Source of the DNA: an uncultured Clostridia bacterium
GTDB taxonomy: Bacteria; Bacillota; Clostridia; Lachnospirales; Lachnospiraceae
NCBI GenBank assembly: GCA_946629525.1
Contig: CAMOXU010000005.1
Coordinates: 1-57,869 of the forward strand
Direction of reading: 5' to 3'
Length of the DNA stretch: 57,869 nt
Shown here: positions 31,052 through 38,922 of the stretch, in pieces
Numbering within the stretch: the stretch's first letter is position 1
Layout: each line of letters opens with the position of its first letter
The notes under the pieces: model-generated
The model's database searches: none
What the model saw: only the letters and a program-made list of their open reading frames with translations
What the model was told of the DNA's origin: nothing
Program-made: the position numbers and the translations under genes

Positions 31052-32515
31052 TTATTTCATTCTGATCTCGAACATATTATCCGGATTATCCAGATAGAAC
31101 CGGTCGCCCGGTTTCACCGCCACCGGCTGCATGGCTGTGAGCCGTCTGCCGTCCGCCATATAGGTACCGTTCGTAGAGCCCAGATCGACAAGGAGCAGCC
31201 TGCCGTTCTCGAGATAGAGCTTGCAGTGTCTGCGGCTGACTTTATTCGAGCCCTCCGATCCGACCGGGAATGCGGCTTCGCAGGACGGGTCTCTTCCGAT
31301 CGTGACGCCCGCTCCGGTGATCCCGAATCCTCTGCCCCGGAGACCTCCGCCGAGGGCGACTACGCCGATCTGGCGCGCTCCCTGCGCCTGTACGTTCTGC
31401 TGCATCTGCGGCCTCGGTGCCGGCTGTTTCAGATTCACGGTCTTGTCGAGCATATCCGCGCCGTATCCCTGAACATTCGCGGCTCCCGTACCGTAGTTCC
31501 CCTGCGGACCCACGCCCGTATTTGCGCCGGCTGCCTGTGCACCGGCTTTTTTCTTTCTCGAGAAAAGAATTCCCGCGGCTGCTGCGGCTGCTGCGACGAT
31601 CACTGCGATCACAACAGGAATGACGGGGAATTTCCTGGCGCCGGAAAGAGATGCCGTCTCCTTGCCGTTGACGCCTCCGTCCGTGACGCCTGTCGCCTCT
31701 GCGCCGTCTCCGACCTGGTTCTTCTCATCCTCTGTAAAGTCAAGATCCGTCGGGACCTCGTGGATCTCAGGGGAATTACCCGAAGAGCCGCCGGACGTCC
31801 CGGCGCCGCCGTTGTCGGAGCTTCCGCCTCCGGAAGTCCCTCCGCCTCCGTCGCTCCCGCCTGAGCTGCCTCCGCCGGTGAAGGACGTCGGATCCGTTCC
31901 CCAGGACATGAAGATCTCATTTTCCGTGAACAGGGCAATGAGGTCATTGTCCCCCGAGACTACGACTCCGGGATGCGTCAGAACATCCGTCGGCACACTG
32001 TCCGCTGTCAGGAATCCGTGATCCGTACAGTCATTGAAGGTCACCCCCGTCGTGGTGACGGTCTGATCTCCCGAATTGAAATAGGCGAAGGAGTATTCCT
32101 CCCCCTTATAGGCACTGTTCAGCGTAGACAGGAAGTAGTTCTCGTCTCCCGTCCCCACCAGCGTCCATTCCGTATAGCCGAGGTCGGAATCCGTATAGGC
32201 GAATTCCATGTCATAGACATTTCCTCCGGCGTCAATAAAGCCGAAGAGAAATCCGGAGTCGGCGATCTCCGCCTCATCGATCGGGCGGGTGATGACGGAA
32301 GCCGTCCCGTCGGTATAATTGAGGCCTACGCCGCCGGAGAACCAGGTCACCTGTTCACTGTCGGCATTTTCCGCGTAGATCGCTTTCCCAAGGTAATTCT
32401 TCGCATTGCTCCCTGCGGCGTGCACCGGCACGACGCCGGTCACCGCGAGCAGAAATGCGAACAGAAGCGCCGTGCATAACGCAGCCATAACACTCTTCTT
32501 AATCATTCTGTCCAT
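31052..32515 (-). CDS. Membrane protein with cytoplasmic FHA domain
   Basis: A signal peptide (about 1-33, ending VHAAG) leads an extracellular domain of about 180 residues that I do not recognise. A Gly/Ser-rich linker, an acidic stretch, a membrane helix (about 297-322) with trailing RKKK, and a C-terminal FHA domain (about 385-487) follow. The FHA domain keeps the phospho-threonine-binding pattern: IGRDPSC, SRRH and LGSTNGT. So the outside part may sense something while the inside part docks on a phosphorylated partner, most simply the kinase encoded next. The start has GGAG upstream; the gap to the HtrA-FHA gene is 89 bases and co-directional. The ectodomain could instead be a passive surface domain. 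Confidence 0.85.
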   Translation of the reverse strand: MDRMIKKSVMAALCTALLFAFLLAVTGVVPVHAAGSNAKNYLGKAIYAENADSEQVTWFSGGVGLNYTDGTASVITRPIDEAEIADSGFLFGFIDAGGNVYDMEFAYTDSDLGYTEWTLVGTGDENYFLSTLNSAYKGEEYSFAYFNSGDQTVTTTGVTFNDCTDHGFLTADSVPTDVLTHPGVVVSGDNDLIALFTENEIFMSWGTDPTSFTGGGSSGGSDGGGGTSGGGSSDNGGAGTSGGSSGNSPEIHEVPTDLDFTEDEKNQVGDGAEATGVTDGGVNGKETASLSGARKFPVIPVVIAVIVAAAAAAAGILFSRKKKAGAQAAGANTGVGPQGNYGTGAANVQGYGADMLDKTVNLKQPAPRPQMQQNVQAQGARQIGVVALGGGLRGRGFGITGAGVTIGRDPSCEAAFPVGSEGSNKVSRRHCKLYLENGRLLLVDLGSTNGTYMADGRRLTAMQPVAVKPGDRFYLDNPDNMFEIRMK

Positions 32516-32604
32516 ATTTTTTCTCCGTTCCTGATAATCTGTATGGCAGCAGCTCCCGCCCGCTCCGATGCAGCCGCATCATCCGGGCAGAGGATCATGT
32601 AGAA

Positions 32605-33945
32605 TCAGTTCCGCTGTATGAGCCGATAACGGTCCGTACTGCCGGCGACCGAGAAAACTGCTCCGCTGCGCAGCGGATATGTCCTGCCTGCCTCGAGTCT
32701 CGTTGTCCCGCCGAATGTGCCGTTCGTCGACCCGTTGTCCTGCAGGACCGGCGTTCCCTGAACGATCCGGATCTCACAGTGCACCCGGCTCGCGGCCGCG
32801 TCCTTCGGAAATACGACGCCGCACACAGCCGGATCCCGGCCGAACACAAGCCTGTCATTGACGGAGAAAGTCTGCCCTGCGTGTGTTCCTTCAATTCCCT
32901 GTATATACCAGCCCGTCGAGCTCACCGGCCGTTTTGCGGCCTGCTGGGCCAGGCTCAGGGCAGGAGCGCCTCTGCCTGCTGCGGAAGCCCCTCCGGCAGG
33001 GCCTGCGCTCTTCGATCCCTTTTTCCCTCTGAGTACGAAAAATCCGATCAGAAGAGCTGCGACGACAACAGCCGCGATGATCCCGATCATCATGCCGGAA
33101 CCGCTCTCCGGCTTTACTGCATTATCGGATGTGATCGAAGCATCGGAAGGCTTCACCTTGTCATAGCTGATATTCAGCTCGTCCATCGCGTTCATCGCGT
33201 AGTCGATATAGACGGAGAGGAAATACTCTGCTGCATTATCGCCGTATCCGTAGGTATTGATCCCGATGACCGTTCCGTCCTCATTGACCAGAGGTCCGCC
33301 CGAATTTCCGTGATTGATATGGGCGGTATGCTGGATGACATAGGTGTCTCCGAAAGCATCCGCCTGGATCATGCGGGAGATCGTACCGTCCGTGGCCGTG
33401 ATCTCCTGGATCGTGGCGGAAATATATCCGTCATTGATCATGTCCGCATTGCCCGGATATCCGAGCGCGTAGACTGTCTCGGACCGCTTCGCGTTGGAAG
33501 AACTCATCAGCGGGAGAGCTTTTCTCCCGGGGATCTTCTTCTCCGCCTGAAGAATGGCGAAGTCCGGATAACCTGTCGTCGTGTAGAGGACCTTGCACTT
33601 GACCGCATGTGCGGTATCCAGTCCGTTCCTCGTATATGCTTCGTTGTCGAGGAGAATATAAACTTCATCCGCCAGCTGAACGCCGCCCGAGGACGTCTCT
33701 TCCGCGATCACGTGCCAGTTCGTCACGATGATATCGCTCTCTTCGCCGGTCTTCCCGACGACGATGCCGGATCCTGAAGCTGCGTCTTCCCCGAAAATGG
33801 AAAACACACGGACGACGCCCTCACAGGCCTCCTCGATGTTCTCACCGCCGGCAGCATAAACTGTGTCCGTGCCGGCCGAAAATCCTGCCGCGAGCATTGT
33901 GACGACCAGAAGGCTCTGAAGCAGGTATTTCAAGATCTTTTTCAT
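32605..33945 (-). CDS. HtrA-like serine protease with transmembrane helix and FHA domain
   Basis: A surface trypsin-like protease tethered to an inward-facing FHA domain. An N-terminal signal sequence (about 1-30) precedes the protease domain with a complete triad: His in TNWHVI, Asp in YPDFAILQ and Ser in GNSGGPL. A membrane helix (about 285-310, MIGIIAAVVVAALLIGFFVL) leads to a cytoplasmic FHA domain with FGRDPAVC, SRVH and NGSTNGT. The usual PDZ domain of HtrA is absent and FHA replaces it on the other side of the membrane. The start at 33945 is chosen because GAGGAGGGAG lies upstream; an in-frame TTG at 33960 overlaps that site. First gene of the operon with the FHA protein, kinase and phosphatase. 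Confidence 0.88.
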   Translation of the reverse strand: MKKILKYLLQSLLVVTMLAAGFSAGTDTVYAAGGENIEEACEGVVRVFSIFGEDAASGSGIVVGKTGEESDIIVTNWHVIAEETSSGGVQLADEVYILLDNEAYTRNGLDTAHAVKCKVLYTTTGYPDFAILQAEKKIPGRKALPLMSSSNAKRSETVYALGYPGNADMINDGYISATIQEITATDGTISRMIQADAFGDTYVIQHTAHINHGNSGGPLVNEDGTVIGINTYGYGDNAAEYFLSVYIDYAMNAMDELNISYDKVKPSDASITSDNAVKPESGSGMMIGIIAAVVVAALLIGFFVLRGKKGSKSAGPAGGASAAGRGAPALSLAQQAAKRPVSSTGWYIQGIEGTHAGQTFSVNDRLVFGRDPAVCGVVFPKDAAASRVHCEIRIVQGTPVLQDNGSTNGTFGGTTRLEAGRTYPLRSGAVFSVAGSTDRYRLIQRN

Positions 33946-34058
33946 ATACTCCCTCCTCAATCTGTGCTGTCCTATCCTGACCCGGTCCGTTCGAACAGGG
34001 GGCCGCGATTTCGCCGCTTCGCGAAATATTTACGGTATCCGTGGCCTTATTCTGCGGA

Positions 34059-34087
34059 AAAATACAGATAATCCACAAAGATTCCAA
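34059..34087 (-). promoter_or_regulatory. Possible promoter of HtrA-FHA/kinase operon
   Basis: On the minus strand TTGGAA (34087-34082), 17 bases and TATTTT (34064-34059). The region is AT-rich compared with its surroundings, which fits a promoter, but the -10 is only moderate. Confidence 0.35.
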
Positions 34088-34258
34088 ATACCTTTCTGCG
34101 AAACTTGTATATTTTTAATAATACGCTATTCTTATCTGAAAGTCCACGAATATTCATACCGTATTTAGTCTCTGCGTAAGAATTTTCTTCACGCGGATCG
34201 CCCCGTCCTCCCCGCCGGACACGGGGCGCCATTTACGCCCCGCGCGGCTTTCTCCCGG

Positions 34259-34429
34259 CCCGGATTGATCCTTCGGCTCCCGGCAAATCCCCGCAACTTT
34301 CCCTTCACAGCCCGGCCCGGATTGATCCTTCGGCTCCCGGCAAATCCCCGCAACTTTCCCTTCACAGCCCGGCCCGGACCGATCCTTCAGCTCCCGGCAA
34401 ATCCCCGCAACTTTCCCTTCACAGCCCGG
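34259..34429. repeat. Tandem repeat, three copies of 57 bp
   Basis: Units starting at 34259, 34316 and 34373 are exactly 57 bases long; copies 1 and 2 are nearly identical and copy 3 differs at a few sites. Because 57 is a multiple of three, one frame stays open and would give a 19-residue repeat, but there is no ribosome binding site and the composition is not protein-like. Every unit contains CCCTTCACAG, and in the last copy TTCACA serves as the -35 of the next promoter. Confidence 0.85.
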
Positions 34430-34446
34430 CCCGGGAAATGTATAAT
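34418..34446 (+). promoter_or_regulatory. Promoter of DUF937 gene, -35 inside the tandem repeat
   Basis: TTCACA (34418-34423), a 17-base spacer and a perfect TATAAT (34441-34446). The leader of about 145 bases includes a perfect AGGACCGGA/TCCGGTCCT hairpin at 34529-34551. Confidence 0.65.
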
Positions 34447-34600
34447 TACGTTAGGAAAGCCCCTTGCACGATCCCCGTGATCCTTGCAGATTATCCGTCA
34501 GGATCATGCCGGACGCGCACGCGGGCGAAGGACCGGAGCTGTCCGGTCCTGTGCATCTTCATCAATAAATATTTTCGCTTTAAGGAAAGGAGCAACTGTT

Positions 34601-35170
34601 ATGGATCTATTGAATCTGCTCACAGGCGCCATGACTTCACAGTCAACTGTCAACACACTTTCGGAAAAGAGCGGTGCTTCCAATGCACAGATCAAGAAGC
34701 TTCTTCTTCTCGCGCTTCCGCTGATCCTCAAGGCAATGACGAGCAACGCCTCCTCCCAGAACGGTGCCAGCTCCCTGCTCTCCGCGCTGACCCAGCATAA
34801 GAACAAGGCTTCTCTGGACACCCAGATAAAGGAAGCGGACGCTGAGGACGGCGCAAAGATCATCGGGCACATCCTCGGCGGAAACTCCCAGTCCGTGATG
34901 AATTCTCTCGCCTCCCAGAGCGGAATGAACAGCGATCAGGTCAGCTCTGTCCTCGCGAACATTGCTCCCGCGCTTCTCTCCGGCGTCTCCGCAGCAAAGG
35001 ATACCGCTGTCACACAGCAGCAGTCCGGCATCAATCTGAGCGACGGCTTCGATCTGAGCGATCTCATGGGAATGTTCGGAGCAGCCTCCGCAAAGCCGCA
35101 GGCCTCCGCTGCCGATTCCCAGACGAGCGGCATGTCCCTGCTCTCCGCGCTGACCGGTTTCAAATTCTGA
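34601..35170 (+). CDS. DUF937 (YidB-like) protein
   Basis: A 189-residue cytoplasmic protein of the DUF937 family. It is rich in Ser, Ala, Gln and Leu. Helical segments such as IKKLLLLALPLILKAMTSNA and the GAKIIGHILGG motif are characteristic; the biochemical role of the family is not known. The start at 34601 has AAGGAAAGGAG upstream; an earlier in-frame ATG at 34484 would add 39 residues of non-protein-like sequence and is rejected. Flanked by its own promoter and terminator, so monocistronic. Confidence 0.82.
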   Translation: MDLLNLLTGAMTSQSTVNTLSEKSGASNAQIKKLLLLALPLILKAMTSNASSQNGASSLLSALTQHKNKASLDTQIKEADAEDGAKIIGHILGGNSQSVMNSLASQSGMNSDQVSSVLANIAPALLSGVSAAKDTAVTQQQSGINLSDGFDLSDLMGMFGAASAKPQASAADSQTSGMSLLSALTGFKF

Positions 35171-35206
35171 AGCGGCCTGATATGAATATCCTGTAAATAA
35201 ATTGAA

Positions 35207-35244
35207 GCAGCCCGGGTCCCTCGTCAGATCCCGGGCTGCTTTTT
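35207..35244 (+). terminator. Terminator of DUF937 gene
   Basis: AGCAGCCCGGG (35207-35217) and CCCGGGCTGCT (35230-35240) pair perfectly and run into TTTTT. Confidence 0.85.
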
Positions 35245-35287
35245 CATGTTCTTTATTCTCTGACGCGCACGAAGGCGCATTTTTCAT

Positions 35288-36901
35288 TTACCTCATCCAC
35301 TTATCGCACAGCGCACTAAGCTGATCCGCGAACTTCGCCAGATCCTTGTTGGACAGCTTCCGGTTCTGACGGATGATCGCCATGAGCCGTTCGCCGGTCT
35401 TTTCAAGCCGCACGTACGGCGTGGGCTTTGTACTCTCGGACGAGCCGGTCCGCTCCGCCTTCTTTTCCGCGGGGATCCCGTGCGTCTCAAGAAGACACGT
35501 ATTCGTCGTGAGATCATAGACCGTCCCCGAATACGGCGCCGTCGCATCCCAGCCGAGCTTCTCGTGAAGCAGCTCCGCGAATCCGTCCACGACACTGTCG
35601 TCCCCGTGAACGATAAAGCATCTGCGGGGCTTATTTCCAAAGCCTGCCGCCCAGTCCACAAGGCCTTCCCGGTCCGCATGTCCGGAGATTCCCTGCAGGG
35701 AAATGATCTCCGCCTCCACGCTGATCGGCTCGTTGAAGAGCTTTACCTCCTCCACTCCGTCGAGAAGCCTGCGTCCGAGCGTCCCCTCCGCCTGATAACC
35801 GACGAACAGGATCGTGCATTCCCGTCTCCACAGATTATGCTTCAGATGATGCTTGATGCGGCCGGCATCGCACATTCCGCTCGCGGAAATGATCACCTTC
35901 GGCTCCATATCAAAGTTGATCTCCCTCGATTCATCCGCGGTCGTCGCAAGGCAGAGTCCCGGGAAGGCGATCGGGTTGATCCCCTTCTCCACCAGCTCCC
36001 TTGCCTCATCGTCAAAGCAGTCCGCCGTATGCTCATTGAAGATCGCGGTCGCCTTGAGGGCCAGCGGGCTGTCCATATAGACCTTGAACCCGTCATGCCC
36101 CTCGATCATATGCTCTTCCTTGATCTGCCGGAGGAAATAGAGCATTTCCTGTGTGCGCCCTACCGCGAAGGACGGAACGACAACATTTCCTCCCCGGTCG
36201 AACGTCCGCTGGATGACCTTCGCAAGTTCCGCCGCGAAATCGATCCTCGGTCCATGGCTACGGCTGCCGTAGGTCGATTCCATCACGACATAGTCCGCTC
36301 CGGAAATCCTTCCGGGATCCTTTATGAGCGGCTGATTCATGTTTCCGACGTCGCCGGAGAATACGATCTTAATCGTCTCCTCCCCCTCCGTGACCCACAC
36401 TTCGATGGCTGAGGACCCCAGAAGATGGCCGACATCGTTGAACCTGACCTTGATCCCCGGACTCACTTCATAGATCGTGCCGTACTCCATCTCGACGAAC
36501 TGCCTGAGAATCCGCTCTGCGTCCTCCGTCGTATAATAGGGAACGTAAGGCTCCTTGCCCTGGCGCTTTCCTTTTCGGTTTCTCCACTCCGCTTCAAACT
36601 CCTGGATGTGGGCCGAGTCGAGCAGCATGATATCGCAGAGATCGCAGGTCGCGGGCGTCGCATAAACCGGTCCCGCAAACCCTTCCATCGCAAGGAGCGG
36701 AAGATTCCCGCTGTGATCTATGTGCGCGTGGGTCAGCAGCACAAAGTCGATCTCCGACGGACTGATCGGAAGCGGAACATTCTCATAGGTATCTCTTCCC
36801 TGCTCCATGCCGTAATCTATGAGGATATTCCTGTCAGCGGCCTGCAGAAAGTGACAGCTTCCCGTCACCTCGCGGTCTGCGCCGATAAAAGTCAGTTTCA
36901 T
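35288..36901 (-). CDS. Beta-CASP metallo-beta-lactamase-fold hydrolase (RNA-specificity domain)
   Basis: A two-metal hydrolase of the metallo-beta-lactamase superfamily with a beta-CASP insertion, a group that includes RNA-processing nucleases such as CPSF73 and KH-CPSF homologues. The HxHxDH motif is LTHAHIDHSG; other metal ligands appear in VIFSGDVG-like and DSP-like segments; the beta-CASP/RMMBL part ends with ISGHADREGL and IVHGDDSV. A C-terminal tail of about 80 residues is helical. The start at 36901 follows GGGAGGGAAGAG; upstream in-frame codons to 37087 lack a site and overlap a repeat. Divergent from murG. Likely an RNase; the target is unknown. Confidence 0.86.
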   Translation of the reverse strand: MKLTFIGADREVTGSCHFLQAADRNILIDYGMEQGRDTYENVPLPISPSEIDFVLLTHAHIDHSGNLPLLAMEGFAGPVYATPATCDLCDIMLLDSAHIQEFEAEWRNRKGKRQGKEPYVPYYTTEDAERILRQFVEMEYGTIYEVSPGIKVRFNDVGHLLGSSAIEVWVTEGEETIKIVFSGDVGNMNQPLIKDPGRISGADYVVMESTYGSRSHGPRIDFAAELAKVIQRTFDRGGNVVVPSFAVGRTQEMLYFLRQIKEEHMIEGHDGFKVYMDSPLALKATAIFNEHTADCFDDEARELVEKGINPIAFPGLCLATTADESREINFDMEPKVIISASGMCDAGRIKHHLKHNLWRRECTILFVGYQAEGTLGRRLLDGVEEVKLFNEPISVEAEIISLQGISGHADREGLVDWAAGFGNKPRRCFIVHGDDSVVDGFAELLHEKLGWDATAPYSGTVYDLTTNTCLLETHGIPAEKKAERTGSSESTKPTPYVRLEKTGERLMAIIRQNRKLSNKDLAKFADQLSALCDKWMR

Positions 36902-36937
36902 GGCTCTTCCCTCCCTTCCTTCTGTAAGTACCCGGGC

Positions 36938-37006
36938 AATTGCGAAACCATGTGAGATGTAACATTGTGCGAGCGGTCTCCGTAGAGTGCATCCTTTCGC
37001 AATCGT
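36938..37006. repeat. Short copy of MITE-like family upstream of murG
   Basis: The left end CAATTGCGAAACCATGTGAG and the inverted right end TGCATCCTTTCGCAATCGTC match the ends of the 46928-47173 element with a very short core. Similar nonamers (GTAAGTACC and GCAAGTACT) lie just outside and may be a decayed target duplication. It abuts the murG promoter. Confidence 0.6.
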
Positions 37007-37018
37007 CTTTGCAAGTAC

Positions 37019-37047
37019 TGGAATATGCAAAGGCTTTCGTTTATAAT
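37019..37047 (+). promoter_or_regulatory. Candidate murG promoter
   Basis: TGGAAT (37019-37024), 17 bases and a perfect TATAAT (37042-37047). The -35 is weak. The repeat copy ends about 12 bases upstream. Confidence 0.5.
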
Positions 37048-37125
37048 AGATAAAGCCTGCCGGGAGCTGCAGCACAGCTTCTGGCAAGATTTATTATATC
37101 ATAACCTGTTGAAAGAAGGTCACAA

Positions 37126-38196
37126 ATGAAAAAAATCGTACTTACCGGCGGCGGTACTGCCGGGCACGTGACGCCGAACATCGCTCTTATCCCCGCCCTC
37201 CTTGAAAAAGGATATGAGATCAGCTATATAGGATCCTATGACGGTATGGAGCGGAAGCTCATCGAGGACTATGACATTCCCTACTACGGGATCGCGACCG
37301 GAAAATTCCGAAGATATTTTGACCCGAAAAATTTCACCGACCCGTTCCGTGTCATCAGGGGCATCGGGGAGGCCATGAAGATCCTGAAAGAAATTGATCC
37401 GGATATCGTATTCTCAAAGGGCGGATTTGTCGCAGTTCCTGTCGTCCGGGGTGCATATCACCTGCATATCCCGGTCATCTCCCATGAATCCGACATGACC
37501 CCGGGCCTTGCCAACAAGATCTGCCTTCCGATGGCGAAAGTGATCTGCTGCAATTTCCCGGAGACCCTGAAAAATCTTCCCGAGGGAAAAGCGGTCCTGA
37601 CCGGAACGCCCATCAGGGCGGAGCTTAAGAACGGCAGCAGAGAGCGGGGGCTTGCCTTTACGGGATTTTCCGGAGAAAAGCCTGTGATCATGGTGACCGG
37701 AGGATCTCTCGGGGCAATGGCGGTCAACACCGCTATCCGCGAGGCGCTTCCCGAGCTTCTTGTCCGCTACGATGTCGTTCATCTCTGCGGAAAGGGCAAG
37801 CTCGACGAGAGCCTGATCGGAAAGCCCGGTTATATCCAGTACGAGTATATCAAGGAGGAGATGGCTGATCTCTTTGCCATGGCCGATCTCGTCATCTCCC
37901 GGGCAGGCGCGAACGCGATCTGTGAGATCGCCACGCTCCGGAAGCCCAATCTGCTGATCCCGCTCTCGGCGAAAGCAAGCCGCGGAGACCAGATCCTGAA
38001 CGCGAGAAGCTTCGAGAATCAGGGATTCTCGGTCGTCATCGAGGAAGAGGCGCTCACGACCATGACGCTCATCGAGGCGGTGGACGACCTTTACCGGAAC
38101 AGACAGACCTACATCGACGCGATGTCAAAAAGCGACCAGTCCGATGCGGTCTCCGCCATCGTAAAGCTGATCGAAGAGCATCGGCGCGGAGCATAA
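37126..38196 (+). CDS. murG: UDP-GlcNAc:lipid I N-acetylglucosaminyltransferase
   Basis: Adds N-acetylglucosamine to undecaprenyl-PP-MurNAc-pentapeptide (lipid I to lipid II) at the inner membrane face. The N-terminal GGGTAGHVTPN loop, the middle VTGGSLGA loop and the C-terminal RAGANAICEIATLRKPNLLIPL donor-binding block are diagnostic. The 356 residues are full length. It resembles the Firmicutes subgroup found outside the dcw cluster, and indeed no mur or fts genes flank it. AAGAAGG lies 8 bases upstream. Monocistronic with a terminator at 38196. Confidence 0.92.
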   Translation: MKKIVLTGGGTAGHVTPNIALIPALLEKGYEISYIGSYDGMERKLIEDYDIPYYGIATGKFRRYFDPKNFTDPFRVIRGIGEAMKILKEIDPDIVFSKGGFVAVPVVRGAYHLHIPVISHESDMTPGLANKICLPMAKVICCNFPETLKNLPEGKAVLTGTPIRAELKNGSRERGLAFTGFSGEKPVIMVTGGSLGAMAVNTAIREALPELLVRYDVVHLCGKGKLDESLIGKPGYIQYEYIKEEMADLFAMADLVISRAGANAICEIATLRKPNLLIPLSAKASRGDQILNARSFENQGFSVVIEEEALTTMTLIEAVDDLYRNRQTYIDAMSKSDQSDAVSAIVKLIEEHRRGA

Positions 38197-38257
38197 AAAA
38201 AAGCAGCCCTGCACGGGGATGATCCAGATGATCGTCCGCCGTGCCGGCTGCTTTTTT
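38196..38257. terminator. Bidirectional terminator between murG and HIT gene
   Basis: AAAAAGCAGCC (38198-38208) pairs with GGCTGCTTTTT (from 38246), with an inner GCACGG/CCGTGC stem. A-run and T-run on opposite sides let it serve both convergent genes. Confidence 0.85.
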
Positions 38258-38269
38258 CTTTCTCTTTTC

Positions 38270-38680
38270 TTATTCCGCAGACGCAAACAGTGAAAGGATC
38301 TCCTGCGCCGCCTCCGCTGTCAGCTCGCCCGGCTTCCAGAGGATATTCTGTCTGTCGTTGACATATCTCGGGATCAGGTGAATGTGGAAATGAAACACCG
38401 TCTGTCCCGCCGCGGGCTTATTATTCTGGACAATATTAAATCCGTCGCAGTTCATCGCGCGGGTCATCTTAACGGCGATCTTCTTTGCCAGCGCTGCCGC
38501 CTTCATGAGAAGATCTTCCGGGATCTCATAGAGATCCGCATAATGCGCCTTCGGAAGAATCAGGCAGTGTCCCTTTGTTGCAGGACCCGCATCAAGGATC
38601 ACACGAAAATCATCGTCTTCATATAAGGTCGAGGTCGGGATCTCTCCACCTGCAAGTTTACAGAAAATACAATCAGACAT
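38270..38680 (-). CDS. HIT-family nucleotide-binding hydrolase (HinT-like)
   Basis: A small purine nucleotide phosphoramidase or related hydrolase. It shows the N-terminal CIFCKLAGGEIPT with zinc-type cysteines, the GHCLILPKAH strand-turn and the histidine triad HFHIHLIPRY. The start at 38680 follows AAGGGGG at good spacing; an in-frame ATG at 38695 overlaps that site. At 136 residues the length is normal. No operon partner; physiological substrate unknown, as for most members. Confidence 0.92.
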   Translation of the reverse strand: MSDCIFCKLAGGEIPTSTLYEDDDFRVILDAGPATKGHCLILPKAHYADLYEIPEDLLMKAAALAKKIAVKMTRAMNCDGFNIVQNNKPAAGQTVFHFHIHLIPRYVNDRQNILWKPGELTAEAAQEILSLFASAE

Positions 38681-38867
38681 GACGTCCCCCTTCATACATT
38701 ATTCGGATCCGTTCCGGATCCCGCTTTTCTTAAAGTATAATACTTTTGCCGAAGCCCTGCAAGAATGCGTAAAGAGGACGTAGCGGAGGCAGGTCATGTC
38801 TCCCTCCCACGCCGCACAGGACGAAAAGCACTTCCCTGTCTGTGCCCTGCCATTCCGCCGAAGCCTT

Positions 38868-38897
38868 TGTCAGAGCGGGGGCTTCCCCGCTCTGACA
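38868..38897. other. Perfect hairpin after the pilus operon
   Basis: TGTCAGAGCGGGG (38868-38880) and CCCCGCTCTGACA (38885-38897) pair perfectly around a 4-base loop. It lies just past the FHA gene stop on the minus strand but has no T-run. A related GGAGCTTCCCCGCTCC hairpin overlaps the last codons of that gene at about 38940-38955. Confidence 0.6.
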
Positions 38898-38922
38898 GAG
38901 CCGGTGCGATGGTGCATCTGTG

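Noticed and set aside
34265-34480. Open frame encoding three copies of a 19-residue Pro/Arg-rich repeat
   Set aside because: It only reflects the 57-bp tandem array staying in frame; there is no ribosome binding site and a promoter runs through its end.
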